This document shows positions 37,946 through 47,015 of a stretch of DNA of 64,000 nt, in pieces; position 1 is the first letter of the stretch, and each line of letters opens with the position of its first letter. Location: NCBI RefSeq assembly GCF_016617715.1, contig NZ_CP067225.1:2530501-2594500 (forward strand), written 5' to 3'. The notes under the pieces are model-generated. The model saw nothing but the letters and a program-made list of their open reading frames with translations, ran no database searches and was not told where the DNA came from. Origin of the DNA: Paracoccus sp. MC1862. GTDB taxonomy: Bacteria > Pseudomonadota > Alphaproteobacteria > Rhodobacterales > Rhodobacteraceae. The translations under genes and the position numbers were made by a program.

Positions 37946-38455
37946 TGTGAGGAGGAAAGTCCCTCGGATCAAGATGTTGCGGCAGAGGAAAATTGGAATG
38001 CTTCCAGAGATCCAGATAAGGTACGGCAAATCGAAGGGAGTATCTCGGCAAACTGCCGGCAAATTGAGGCTTGGCCATACGAGAGCCCAGATGACGAAAT
38101 CGTTCAAGAACTTGAGTATATTGCTCGTCGTTATGGATCAGGTCTGCAGGATAGAGTTCTCGCAAGTTTAAAACGTTGCCTAGGGGCGGCATACTTGGTA
38201 AGATCGCCAATACCAGATAGTATTCGCCAGGCACTTCCCTTTTTTGACGAGAGTTTAGCTCTCGATCCTAGTCAAAACGTCTTGAGTGAAAACGTCGCAT
38301 TTCTTGAGAATGTGCTTCGAAGCGGTAGCGCAGATGGCGTGACGATGTTTACAAATATACTTGAGATAATTCGTGGAGGCCGAGATCCTGATATACCTGG
38401 CTTAGCAAAGCAGTATTTCGACCAGGCTGCAGGTCTGATCCCGAAGGAGAATTGA
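37946..38455 (+). pseudogene. C-terminal fragment of an unidentified protein from the AT-richer island
   Basis: About 169 residues beginning at the IS5 tip (CEEESPSDQDVAAEENW) and ending QYFDQAAGLIPKEN. It is acidic and helical, with a tetratricopeptide-like flavour (QALPFFDESLALDPSQN). Codon use is AT-richer, like the glycosyltransferase on the other side of the composite. The start is lost to the IS. I do not recognise a family. Confidence 0.5.
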
Positions 38456-38624
38456 GGCAGTTGCTTCCTGACTTGTGTAGGACAGTGACAAACCAGGCCA
38501 CGAAGCGGCAGCGTGGTGCCGCTGCGCCGGAGCAAGACCCGGCCAGTGGATAGGCTGTTTTCTATTTGGGGGAACAGCCGGGGATGTTCGCCTTTTGATC
38601 TGGCACGGGGAATCTGAACAGGGA

Positions 38625-38799
38625 GGTTGAGTGGACGCAGGAACCGCAGCAGGATGTCGGGCTCGGCGCAGCCCTCGCGGCGGGTGCCGGTCTTCTTCTC
38701 GGCCCGTACCACCTGACAGCCAGCCACCCGAAGAGCGGCTTCCTGCAGGGACAGGTCCTGATCGGTCGATGACACGCGGGCGTAGCCGTAGAGGGTCAT
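38625..38799 (-). pseudogene. Serine resolvase N-terminal fragment
   Basis: MTLYGYARVSSTDQDLSLQEAALRVAGC then VVRAEKKTGTRREG is the N-terminus of a resolvase/invertase, with the catalytic Ser in ARVS. Homology ends at LLRFLRP near 38625. No DNA-binding domain remains. Confidence 0.72.
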
Positions 38800-38985
38800 G
38801 GGAGGCGCCTCTGTCCAGCTGAAGTCCAGAGCCAGTCACGCTACTGTCCGAAACCAGCAAGATAACCCTGATCGAACGCAAGAGGATGTCCGACGGGGCT
38901 GCTCTTCTGAGGTATACCCCCAGCACGGCTCATCTATGCAGCGGCTCTGAGTCAGGCCACAGTCAGGTGATCTACGGAAGGAGAC

Positions 38986-41652
38986 ATGATGTTCAGGCAC
39001 GCACTCACGTCGGCATTGGCATTGGGGACCGCTTTCGGCGCAGTTCCTGCGCAAGCCGAGATCAGATCGGCCGTCACGCGGGAGACCCGCAGCGTTGCCG
39101 GGCTGGAACAACCGGCAGAAATCATCATTGACCATTGGGGCGTGCCGCATATTTATGCAGGCAGCGATCGCGACGCGCTGTTTCTGCAAGGCTACAATGC
39201 CGCACGCGATCGGCTGTGGCAGATCGACCTGTGGCGCAAGCGCGGACTGGGGCGGCTGGCGGAAAGCTTCGGTCCGACCTTCGTGGACCAGGACCACGCC
39301 GCGCGAACGTTCCTTTATCGAGGTGATATCGAACCGGAATGGGCGGCTTACGGTCCGAACGGCCGCAGCTATGCCGAGGCCTTCGTGCAAGGCGTCAACG
39401 CCTATGTCCAGCAGGTGCTGGACGGACGGGCTGAGCTGCCTGTCGAGTTCCAGTTGACCGGCTCGCAGCCCGAACTGTGGGCGGTCGAGGATGTGGTCCG
39501 CATTCGCAGCCACGGCTTGACCCGCAACGCCAGTTCCGAAGTCAGCCGCGCGCAGATCACCTGCGCCGAAGGGATCGAGGCCGATCGCCTGCGTCAGCGG
39601 CTGGAGCCTGAATGGACCCCGACCGTGCCCGAGGGGCTGGACCCCTGCACGATCCCGGCGGACGTGCTGGACGTTTATGAGCTTGCCACGCAGAACGTGA
39701 AGTTCGAGGCACCGCCCGAAGCCGAAGCAGAAGCCGGGACCGATGCGGAACCTCCAGCCGCCTCCACTGCCGCACCGCCGCTCGGGACAGAGACCCCACC
39801 TGCGGCAGAACGGCCCGCCGAGACCCCGGAAACAGTACCGGGGGCCGGCGCGCCAGCAGCATCTTCACCTCCTGCAGGGGCCGTCCCGGCCAACGGCGCC
39901 CCGGCCTCCTCGACAGATCCTGCCGCATCACCCGCGCATGAGGACGGACAAAGCTCGGGCAACCGCAGCAGCAGCGCGCTTGAGCCTGCGGATTTTCTCA
40001 AGGTCACCTCGTCCAACGTGCAGGAGATCGGGTCCAACAACTGGACCATCGCGCCCTCGCGCACCGAGACGGGGCGCCCAATCCTGGCCAACGACCCGCA
40101 CCGCGCCCATGGCGTGCCGTCCCTGCGCTATGTCGTGCACCTGAACTCGCCGAACATGTCGGTGATCGGGGCCGGGGAGCCGGCACTGCCGGGCGTCTCG
40201 ATCGGCCATAACGGCAAGATCGCCTACGGGCTGACGATCTTCGCGGTCGACCAGGAAGACCTCTATGTTTACGAGCTGAACCCCGAAAACCCGGACCAGT
40301 ATCGCTACAACGGCGAATGGGTCGACATGGAGGTCGTGGAAGACACCATCAACGTCCGTGACGGCGCGCCACAGCAGGTGACGATGAAGTTCACCCGCCA
40401 CGGACCCGTCCTGAAGGTGGACGAGGACAACAACCGTGCCTTCGCCTTCCGCAGCGTCTGGTTCGAGCCGGGAACATCGGCCTACTTCGGCTCGGTCGAC
40501 TACATGGGGGCGCAGAACTGGGACGAGTTCTCGGCCGCGATGGAACGCTTCTCGACGCCATCCGAAAACCAGGTCTATGCCGATACCGACGGCAACATCG
40601 GCTGGATCGTCGGCGCCATGACACCACAGCGCGAAAACTGGGACGGGTTGCTGCCGGTGCCGGGCGACGGACGCTATGAGTGGGGGTTCCTTGAACGGGA
40701 GAAGCTGCCATCGGCCTACAACCCCGAAAAGGGCTGGTTCGCCACTGCCAACGAGATGAACCTGCCGGCGAACTATCCCTACAAGGACTACAAGGTCGGC
40801 TTCGAATGGTCGGACCCGTCCCGCATCCAGCGGATTTCCGAAGTGCTGAGCGCCGATGATCAGGTATCGCTTGCCGATTCCATGGCGCTCCAGAACGACG
40901 ATCACAGCGTCATGCAGCGCCGCGTGGTCGATCTGATGAAGGGTTTGAGTCTGCCGGAAACCGCATCCCAGGCCGACCGCGACGCGCTGGCCCTGATCCA
41001 GGGCTGGGACGGCGTGACTTCGGCCGACAGCGCCGCGGCCGCAGTGGCCGAGACGATGCTGAGCAAGTATCTGGTGCCCACCACGGCGCCCCGCGTGTTA
41101 GGCGAGGACTTGGCCGAACTGCTGGGACGCGGCGCGATCTCGTCGGTGATGGATCTTCTGGCGCAGCCTGACGAAAGGCTGGGCGACAATCCCGGACAGG
41201 CGCGCGAAGACATCCTGGCTACTGCCCTGTCGGGCGCCGTTGCTGAAACGACCGAACGGCTGGGCAGCGACATGTCGGAGTGGCGCTGGGGCGATCTGCA
41301 CAAGGGCAAGTTCACCCATGGCGTCGCGGGTCTGGCCCAGCCGGGTTTCTCCAGCCAGATGAACGTGGGCCCGCTGTCAATGGGCGGCTCGGCCTACAGC
41401 CCGCGGGCGGCCAGCTACAACGACAGCTTCGAGGTCACCTCGGGCGCGTCGTTCCGCATGGTTCTGGATGTGGGCAACTGGGACGCAAGCCGGTTCATCA
41501 ACACTCCCGGCCAATCCGGCGATCCGATGAGCCCGCACTACCGCGACCTCGCGCCACTCTGGGCGGCCGGAGACTATGCACCGCTGATCTATTCCCGCGA
41601 GGCTGTCGAGAATGCGGCCGCGCACATGATCTCCCTCACTCCGGGGAACTGA
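38986..41652 (+). CDS. Penicillin-acylase-family Ntn hydrolase (acyl-homoserine-lactone acylase-like), with a Pro-Ala-rich insert
   Basis: 888 residues, start behind GGAAGGAGA. A signal peptide ends at AVPAQA. The alpha-chain region has HWGVPHIYAGSDRDALFLQGYNAARDRLWQ. The predicted autocatalytic Ser350 is in IGSNNWTIAPSRT, followed by ILANDPHRAHGVPS and a full beta chain. Between alpha chain and Ser350 lies a roughly 90-residue Ala/Pro/Glu-rich insert (about 243-335) not typical of PvdQ or PenG acylase. Periplasmic; cleaves amide-linked acyl groups such as AHLs or related lactams, with the exact substrate unknown. Confidence 0.87.
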   Translation: MMFRHALTSALALGTAFGAVPAQAEIRSAVTRETRSVAGLEQPAEIIIDHWGVPHIYAGSDRDALFLQGYNAARDRLWQIDLWRKRGLGRLAESFGPTFVDQDHAARTFLYRGDIEPEWAAYGPNGRSYAEAFVQGVNAYVQQVLDGRAELPVEFQLTGSQPELWAVEDVVRIRSHGLTRNASSEVSRAQITCAEGIEADRLRQRLEPEWTPTVPEGLDPCTIPADVLDVYELATQNVKFEAPPEAEAEAGTDAEPPAASTAAPPLGTETPPAAERPAETPETVPGAGAPAASSPPAGAVPANGAPASSTDPAASPAHEDGQSSGNRSSSALEPADFLKVTSSNVQEIGSNNWTIAPSRTETGRPILANDPHRAHGVPSLRYVVHLNSPNMSVIGAGEPALPGVSIGHNGKIAYGLTIFAVDQEDLYVYELNPENPDQYRYNGEWVDMEVVEDTINVRDGAPQQVTMKFTRHGPVLKVDEDNNRAFAFRSVWFEPGTSAYFGSVDYMGAQNWDEFSAAMERFSTPSENQVYADTDGNIGWIVGAMTPQRENWDGLLPVPGDGRYEWGFLEREKLPSAYNPEKGWFATANEMNLPANYPYKDYKVGFEWSDPSRIQRISEVLSADDQVSLADSMALQNDDHSVMQRRVVDLMKGLSLPETASQADRDALALIQGWDGVTSADSAAAAVAETMLSKYLVPTTAPRVLGEDLAELLGRGAISSVMDLLAQPDERLGDNPGQAREDILATALSGAVAETTERLGSDMSEWRWGDLHKGKFTHGVAGLAQPGFSSQMNVGPLSMGGSAYSPRAASYNDSFEVTSGASFRMVLDVGNWDASRFINTPGQSGDPMSPHYRDLAPLWAAGDYAPLIYSREAVENAAAHMISLTPGN

Positions 41653-41668
41653 TTACAGGCTGATGGGC

Positions 41669-41698
41669 AGGGCGCTACCATCATGATGGTGGCGCCCT
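41669..41698 (+). terminator. Hairpin terminator after the acylase gene
   Basis: AGGGCGCTACCATCA followed directly by TGATGGTGGCGCCCT, a 15-bp arm with one mismatch, then AGTTTAG. It lies 16 nt after the stop. Confidence 0.65.
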
Positions 41699-41816
41699 AG
41701 TTTAGACACTTGGCAGATACTCAGAGCCATTTGCGCAGCCAGAATGGCGCAATATGGCACGATCATGTGTGATCGGAACACCGCTTGCGGGTCACCTCCG
41801 AAGGAGTGGCAAGATC

Positions 41817-42059
41817 ATGCCCGATTTCACTGCCCACAAACACCCCGTTCTGACCGTCCGTTGCCCGACCTGCGGCATGGCCCCCGGCCTCTGGTGCCGA
41901 CGCCCGGACGGCCACATGGCCTCCGATCTTCACGCCGGTCGCCAAGCCGAGGCCGACCGGCTGTTCATCGAGCAGCACGGCGAACTGACCCGCGCGCCCG
42001 CGCCCGTGATTGAGGTCCGTCATGCAGCCGTAGCGACGCGCCGGCTGGACCCTGCCTGA
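41817..42059 (+). CDS. Small zinc-ribbon-like protein
   Basis: 80 residues with VRCPTCGMAPGLWCRRPDGHMASDLHAGRQAEAD, a Cys-x2-Cys...Cys...His...His pattern seen in small plasmid- or phage-borne DNA-binding proteins. The start ATG at 41817 has GGAGTGG upstream. Function unknown. Confidence 0.6.
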   Translation: MPDFTAHKHPVLTVRCPTCGMAPGLWCRRPDGHMASDLHAGRQAEADRLFIEQHGELTRAPAPVIEVRHAAVATRRLDPA

Positions 42060-42336
42060 CTGGACTGCCCATGCTTGGACGCCGGAACACAATCCGCGCT
42101 ACAGTCGCCAGATCAACGCCGCGTGCGCCCGGAACATCGAGCAATTCCCGCGCGAGCTGGTCGCGGTCGAGTTGGACACCGCCACACTTCTGTCCCTGCG
42201 CGCTGCAGCACCACTCTCGCCGCTTCGGCTGTCCGCATCGCGAGAACTGCGCCGGTCACTGGACTCCATTGCGATCATGGGCGTGAACAACCAGCTTGCC
42301 TGCCTCGGCCGCATCCAGGGCCGCAACGCTGCCTGA
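42026..42336 (+). CDS. Possible small CDS with a non-ATG start
   Basis: Open frame reading LPDWTAHAWTPEHNPRYSRQ, then CARNIEQFPRELVAVELDTATLL and ending IQGRNAA. GC-rich third positions look coding, but there is no ATG or GTG near the expected beginning. It overlaps and follows the zinc-ribbon gene. It could be a short gene starting at CTG or a remnant. No family recognised. Confidence 0.3.
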
Positions 42337-42635
42337 CCCCTTTCCTTCAGGCCGGAGGATCAACTGGTCTTGTCTCACGCAATGCCTTCTTTTTGCCGAT
42401 CGGGGTACCGGTCTGGCGCACCGGTTCCCCAATCATGGCGCTGCCCGCGCCGGGGCCGCTGCGCTGCTTGTGCGTCCCAGGGATGCAGACCTTACGCACC
42501 GAGATAGATCGATGGTTGTTGGGGGCATAAGGTGGCTATCGCGGTATATGGCCGAGGTGGAGTTTTGATGCTCAACCACGAGCCATGGGAACACCCGATG
42601 ACCACGATCAACATGGACCTGTCTCCCACGAGTAA
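42337..42635. other. Intergenic, no gene recognised
   Basis: Between the small ORFs and the asparaginase stop. No clear hairpin with a T tract and no supported reading frame. Confidence 0.4.
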
Positions 42636-43751
42636 TTACCGGTCGAAATAGGACTTGATCTTATCTCTGTCGGTAGTTTCGGCCAGCGCCAGCATCAGCA
42701 GGATGCGCGCCTTTGACGGCGACAGGTCATCGCCGAAGATCGCGCCAAGCTCCTCGGTCGTGGCGCCGCCGCCGACGAAGCCGTAGTTTGGCTGGACGCT
42801 GCCGTCCGGCACTCGCGAGGTGATCACGACGGGCACCCCCTTGCCGATTGCGTACTTGATCGCCTCGTACATCGGCTCGTTCACGTTGCCCCAGCCGAAC
42901 GCCTGGATCACGATCCCTTTGGCGCCGTCGTCGGCCGCCTGCCGCACGTAGCCGCCGTCGGCACCCGTATACATGGCGATGAGGTCGACCCGAGGCAGCG
43001 TCTCGGGCAGCGGCAGGGGCGGGTGCTGCAGCGGCTCCTGTTGAAAGGCGACATCGTCGCGATCGACATAGCCGATCGGGCCATACAGCCCTGATCCAAA
43101 GGCGGCGACGTTGCTGGTATTCGTCTTTCGCACCGCCCGGGCGGGATGGATGACATGGTTCATGTTGACGGTGACCCCCTTGCCGCCCGAATCCTCGTCG
43201 AGGATCTGCTTCACGGCATTGGTGATGTTGCGCGGGCCATCGCTGTCTGGCTCCGATGCGCTTCGGAGCGCACCGACCAGCACGACCGGTTTGTCGCTTT
43301 GAACCGTGAGGTCGAGGAAGTAGGCGGTCTCCTCGATCGTGTCCGTCCCGTGCGTGACGACGACGCCCTTGACGTCTGGATCAGCCAGTTGCTCCTGGAT
43401 CGTACGGGCGAGATTTGGCCAAAGGTCTGGGCCCATGTATGGGCTCGGGACATTGCTGAATTCCACCACTCCGATGTCGGCCAAGCCGGCGAGCGCCGGC
43501 ACCGCGGCCACCAGATCCTCGCCCGAGAGCGCCGGGACCGGGGCGCCGGTTTCGTCCACCGTCATCGCAATCGTGCCGCCTGTCGCGACGACGGTCACGT
43601 TGGGAAGGTTCCCGCTGTCCGCCGCATTCTGGGCGCTGGCCGCGTTCTGGTTTGCGGCCGGCTGTTGGGCCACCTCCTGGGCGGCTCCCGGACCTGCGGT
43701 GTGCATTGCGGCGAAGAGTGCGGGGATGGCGAGAAGATAACGAGGCTTCAT
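42636..43751 (-). CDS. ansB: Periplasmic type II L-asparaginase/glutaminase
   Basis: 371 residues. A signal peptide ends near GPGAAQ, followed by a Gln/Ala/Asn-rich spacer to about residue 48. Catalytic Thr motifs are VVATGGTIAM (about 55-63) and VVTHGTDTIEETAYFLDL. Further family segments are GALRSASEPDSDGPRNI and the C-terminal KARILLMLAL. It hydrolyses asparagine (and possibly glutamine) to aspartate and ammonia in the periplasm. It appears monocistronic and lies opposite to its neighbours. Confidence 0.92.
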   Translation of the reverse strand: MKPRYLLAIPALFAAMHTAGPGAAQEVAQQPAANQNAASAQNAADSGNLPNVTVVATGGTIAMTVDETGAPVPALSGEDLVAAVPALAGLADIGVVEFSNVPSPYMGPDLWPNLARTIQEQLADPDVKGVVVTHGTDTIEETAYFLDLTVQSDKPVVLVGALRSASEPDSDGPRNITNAVKQILDEDSGGKGVTVNMNHVIHPARAVRKTNTSNVAAFGSGLYGPIGYVDRDDVAFQQEPLQHPPLPLPETLPRVDLIAMYTGADGGYVRQAADDGAKGIVIQAFGWGNVNEPMYEAIKYAIGKGVPVVITSRVPDGSVQPNYGFVGGGATTEELGAIFGDDLSPSKARILLMLALAETTDRDKIKSYFDR

Positions 43752-43899
43752 GGCGTAATCCTTCGAAATCGCGGGTGTTCGTGAAGGAGGGCACCTTCAA
43801 GGAGAAAAGCTAACACTGCGGCGTCGCCGGTGCGAGTGACCTGCCGCGGGCTTTTTCCTCCACCTGCGATGAGAGTCCGCCCCCATGAGAGGACGGACG

Positions 43900-45151
43900 A
43901 TGAAGAAGGCGCGACGGACCGAGGAGCAGATCATCGGCATCCTGCAGGAGCATGGTCGACGTCTACGTCGACGGCGCGAAGGTCGTTGACCTCTGCCGCA
44001 AGCACGGCATGTCGGAAGGCACGTGTCTCAGCGTGGAAGGCGAAGTATTCCGGGATGACGGTATCAGAGGCCAAACGGCTGAAGGCGCTCGAGGACGAGA
44101 ATGCGAAGCTTAAGAAGCTGCTGGCCGAGCAGATGCTCGAGATGGCGGCGATGAAGGAGCTGCTGTCAAGAAAGTGGTTATGAGGCGGATCAGAAAACAG
44201 TCCGGGGGACTGTTTTCCCGCCGATTGGCCCGCCGTGAAGCGCGAGGCAGTCGCGCATCTGCAGGCCCGGTTGGGCCTGTCGGAACGGCGGGCGTGCCGG
44301 ACTTCCGGGGCGGATCGCAAGATGGTCCGTGACCTGCCGCAGCGGCCATCTGACACGGCCCTGCGCGGACGGCTGCGGGATCTCGCCAACGAGCGGCGGC
44401 GGTTCGGCTACCGGCGTCTGTTCGTGTTGTTGCGCCGCGAAGGCGAACCCTCGGGCATCAACCGCATCTACCGGCTCTCCCGCCAGGAAGGGTTAACCGT
44501 CCGTAAACGCAGCGCACGCCGCAAGGCGATCGGCACACGGGCCCCGATCCTGGTCGAGGCGCGGGACAATGCCCGCTGGTCGCTCGACTTCGTGCATGAC
44601 CAGTTCGCCTGCGGGCGGCGGTTCCGGGTGCTGAACGTGATCGACGACGTGACCCGTGAATGCTTGGCAGCCATCCCTGACACGTCGATCTCGGGCCGCC
44701 GCGTGGCCCGGGAGCTGACGGCGCTGATCGAACGGCGAGGCACGCCCGGCATGATCGTTTCTGGCAACGGGACGGAACTGACCTCGAACGCCATCCTCAG
44801 ATGGTGCGCCGAGAACAGGCTCGCGTGGCACTACATCGCGCCAGGCAAGCCCATGCAAGACACGGCTTCGTCGAAAGCTTCAACGGCCGGATGCGAGATG
44901 AATTCCTCAACGAGACCCTGTTTCGAAACCTCGCCCACGCCCGCGAGCTGACCGCGGCTTGGGTCACTGACTACAACACCGCGCGGCCCCATTCGGCCCT
45001 CGGCGACCAGACCCCCGCCGGGTTCGCCCTGCACCTGAACACCGCAATCGCCCGACCCGCTGCACGCCATGAGAGTTCCGCGCGCCGGGCGATTGCTCAC
45101 CCCGCCCCAACAGGCATGAACCACCAACGGGCTCCGGTCGCGGCTGGATGA
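43900..45151 (+). pseudogene. IS3-family transposase (OrfA and OrfB), frameshifted
   Basis: OrfA reads MKKARRTEEQIIGILQEHG, breaks frame, then VSEAKRLKALEDENAKLKKLLAEQM. OrfB begins VKREAVAHLQARLGLSERRAC and has the DDE core (WSLDFVHDQFACGRRFRVLNVIDD, and SGNGTELTS where Asn replaces the usual second Asp of SDNG). It changes frame near 44860 before FVESFNGRMRDEFLNETLF with the Glu. A palindromic mini-insertion lies exactly between OrfA and OrfB. Inactive. Confidence 0.82.
44182..44227 (+). repeat. Palindromic mini-insertion, copy 2 (perfect hairpin)
   Basis: GGCGGATCAGAAAACAGTCC-GGG-GGACTGTTTTC followed by CCGCCGA. The hairpin at 44193-44217 has an 11-bp perfect stem and 3-nt loop. It separates OrfA and OrfB of the IS3 pseudogene where family members are normally contiguous. 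Confidence 0.7.
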
Positions 45152-45697
45152 AGGACCCGTGGCAGGTCACGGATCAAGCAGGAGATCGCGGTAGCCTTCG
45201 GGCCGAAGACCTTCATGGTCCGGTGCGACATGGTGGATGACGCCATCGGCTACCGGGCGGCTTCGGTCACGGATTTCTGGACCGGGACATCGCGCTGGTC
45301 GGACGACAGCCAAAAGGTGGTCAGGGAGACGCTGGAGATGCTCGGCCCCAAGGCTTTCCCTTGGCTCAGGAAGGCGGAGAACCTCGTCCAGGACGTGGTC
45401 TCCTATGCCAAGACCACCATCATCCGATCGGTCGTTGTGGCGGTGGGCAACATCCTGTCCAACACCCTGCACTTGGCGCTGGCGGGCGCTCCCATCACCC
45501 AGATCGCCAAGGGCAGCCGGGCCAAGTTCTCGGAGAGCACCGAGTTCGTGAAGAACCGCGAGGAGCTGCAGCGCCTCCAGGTTCAGGCGGCAGCAGCGGC
45601 CTTGGATCCGCAGGCCATGAAGCCCATCGCCGCCCGTATCCGGGCGCTGGAGGAGGCCAACCGGCACCTTTCGATCGCCCCCTGCTGGAAGCGGGCG
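45142..45697 (+). pseudogene. Fragment of a large phage-type virion protein
   Basis: Reads MKDPWQVTD, shifts frame, then QEIAVAFGPKTFMVRCDMVDDAIGYRAASVTDFW, then VVVAVGNILSNTLHLALAGAPI and FVKNREELQRLQVQAAAAALDPQAMKPIAARIRALEEANRHLSIAP. It looks like an internal piece of a large structural or ejected phage protein; the exact family is from memory and uncertain. It breaks at about 45697, where an unrelated minus-strand membrane protein begins. A prophage remnant. Confidence 0.45.
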
Positions 45698-45960
45698 AGT
45701 TCGGCCCAGATCAGCAGGAAAGCCGCTGAAAGCGTTATCGAGATGCCCACGCGCCAAGCGCGATCGTTGCTCATCCTCAGAGCCAGTTCCCATCCGAGGC
45801 CGACGCCGCCGATCAGCATGGCTGCGGCGACGAAATCGAAGACGCCCCAGTTTACCTGATCGGTGACCTGCATTGCCAGCAGGGGCAACAGGATCGCAAA
45901 ACCCCAAGCCACGATCCTCCAGAGGCGTGCTGAACCGACGCGCTGTGAACGTGCTGTCAT
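45690..45960 (-). pseudogene. Small membrane protein, N-terminal fragment
   Basis: MTARSQRVGSARLWRIVAWG followed by FAILLPLLAMQVTDQVNW, FDFVAAAMLIGGVGLGWELA and RVGISITLSAAFLLIWAELA: three hydrophobic segments. The expected C-terminal end is replaced by the antisense of the phage fragment at about 45690. Unknown function. Confidence 0.5.
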
Positions 45961-46285
45961 CTGCCTGCCTGATTGCCTGACCGAGCCGACACTTTATCAT
46001 CGCCTGAATGTCCCGCAACATCACGATGGGTTGCAGGAGCCCGAGATGTTCTTAGCGGGCGACAAGTTCCTCTTGGCCGCCACTGCTCAGAATCTGCGGC
46101 GGCTCTGCCTGCAGCCTGGCTGCACCCCCCCGACGAGTGCTCAAGCCCCAGCCTGACCGAGCCGGAAGCCTTGGAATTGCAGCCTCACCTGCCAGTGGCA
46201 GGGCTGCGGGCAACCGTACCCCTTCCAAGGTCCGTCAAAGCCCCGGACCCGGCTTCGATCGGCCTTTTTCAACAGAACTTGGAGA
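45961..46285. other. Intergenic, no gene recognised
   Basis: Contains the upstream region of the truncated membrane protein. No convincing reading frame, hairpin or repeat seen. Confidence 0.4.
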
Positions 46286-46693
46286 TCATGCAGCGGTCCA
46301 GTCTTCGAGGCTCAGCCCGGCGACGCGAGAGAATTCGCCGATGTTGTTCGTCACCAGCGTCAGGTTTCGCGCTTTGGCCTGTCCGGCGATCAGCACATCA
46401 TAGGGCCCGATGGGCGTGCCCTGCCGCGCAAGCTCTACCCGGATCTCCCCTGCGGCTCGCGCGTCCTCAGGGTCGAGGTCAATGATGGCGAGGTCGGCGA
46501 AGAGAAGCCGCAGGGTCTCCAGGTTGAAGGCAACTTTCTGACTGCGATAGGCCCCGTACCAGAGTTCATGCGCCACGATGGAGGAAATGGCGAGCGAGCC
46601 CGGCTCGGAGGCTTCAACCCGCCTGAGCAGTTCGGCGGAGCGTCGCCCGACAAGTGCAATCACAACGTTGGTGTCGAGAAGGTGTCGGATCAT
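46286..46693 (-). CDS. vapC: VapC toxin, PIN-domain ribonuclease
   Basis: 135 residues. PIN acidic residues: RHLLDTNVVIAL (first Asp), SSIVAHELWYG (Glu), PIGPYDVLIAGQAKA (Asp) and LVTNNIGEFSRV. The best match is the VapC subgroup that cleaves initiator tRNA. It overlaps vapB by 4 nt, giving coupled translation and toxin-antitoxin stoichiometry. Confidence 0.92.
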   Translation of the reverse strand: MIRHLLDTNVVIALVGRRSAELLRRVEASEPGSLAISSIVAHELWYGAYRSQKVAFNLETLRLLFADLAIIDLDPEDARAAGEIRVELARQGTPIGPYDVLIAGQAKARNLTLVTNNIGEFSRVAGLSLEDWTAA

Positions 46694-46950
46694 GAAAAGA
46701 GCTGGTCAAGGTCGGGACGCTGCTGTTCGGCGGGCTGTTCCCGGCCGCTGGTCAGGAAATCCTCGCTGAAGCCTCGCTCGACTGCTGCGTGCAGCGACGC
46801 CCAAGGCCTGTCTGTCGCCAGTTTCGGGCGCAGGATCAGGGCATCGCCTTCCCGCGAGATCTCGACCTCGCTGGCCTCAAGGCGGAAGTCCTTCGGCAGC
46901 CGGACAGCCTGGGAGTTGCCCGAGCGGAACACCTTGGCAATATGGGGCAT
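46690..46950 (-). CDS. vapB: VapB antitoxin, AbrB/SpoVT-type
   Basis: 86 residues from MPHIAKVFRSGNSQAVRLPKDFRL, a swapped-hairpin AbrB domain, with an acidic tail that binds VapC. The start is preferred because AGGAGG lies 6-7 nt upstream; an earlier in-frame ATG lacks this. Confidence 0.92.
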   Translation of the reverse strand: MPHIAKVFRSGNSQAVRLPKDFRLEASEVEISREGDALILRPKLATDRPWASLHAAVERGFSEDFLTSGREQPAEQQRPDLDQLFS

Positions 46951-46960
46951 GACCGCCTCC

Positions 46961-46986
46961 TGTGAGTACATCATAGTATATACACA
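46961..46986. promoter_or_regulatory. vapBC operator/promoter palindrome
   Basis: A 26-bp imperfect inverted repeat, TGTGAGTACATC ... GTATATACACA, beginning 10 bp upstream of the vapB start and overlapping a TATACT-like -10 element on the minus strand. It fits autorepression by the VapBC complex. Confidence 0.6.
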
Positions 46987-47015
46987 GGAGAGATCGCCGG
47001 AACAAGGTCAGGGCT

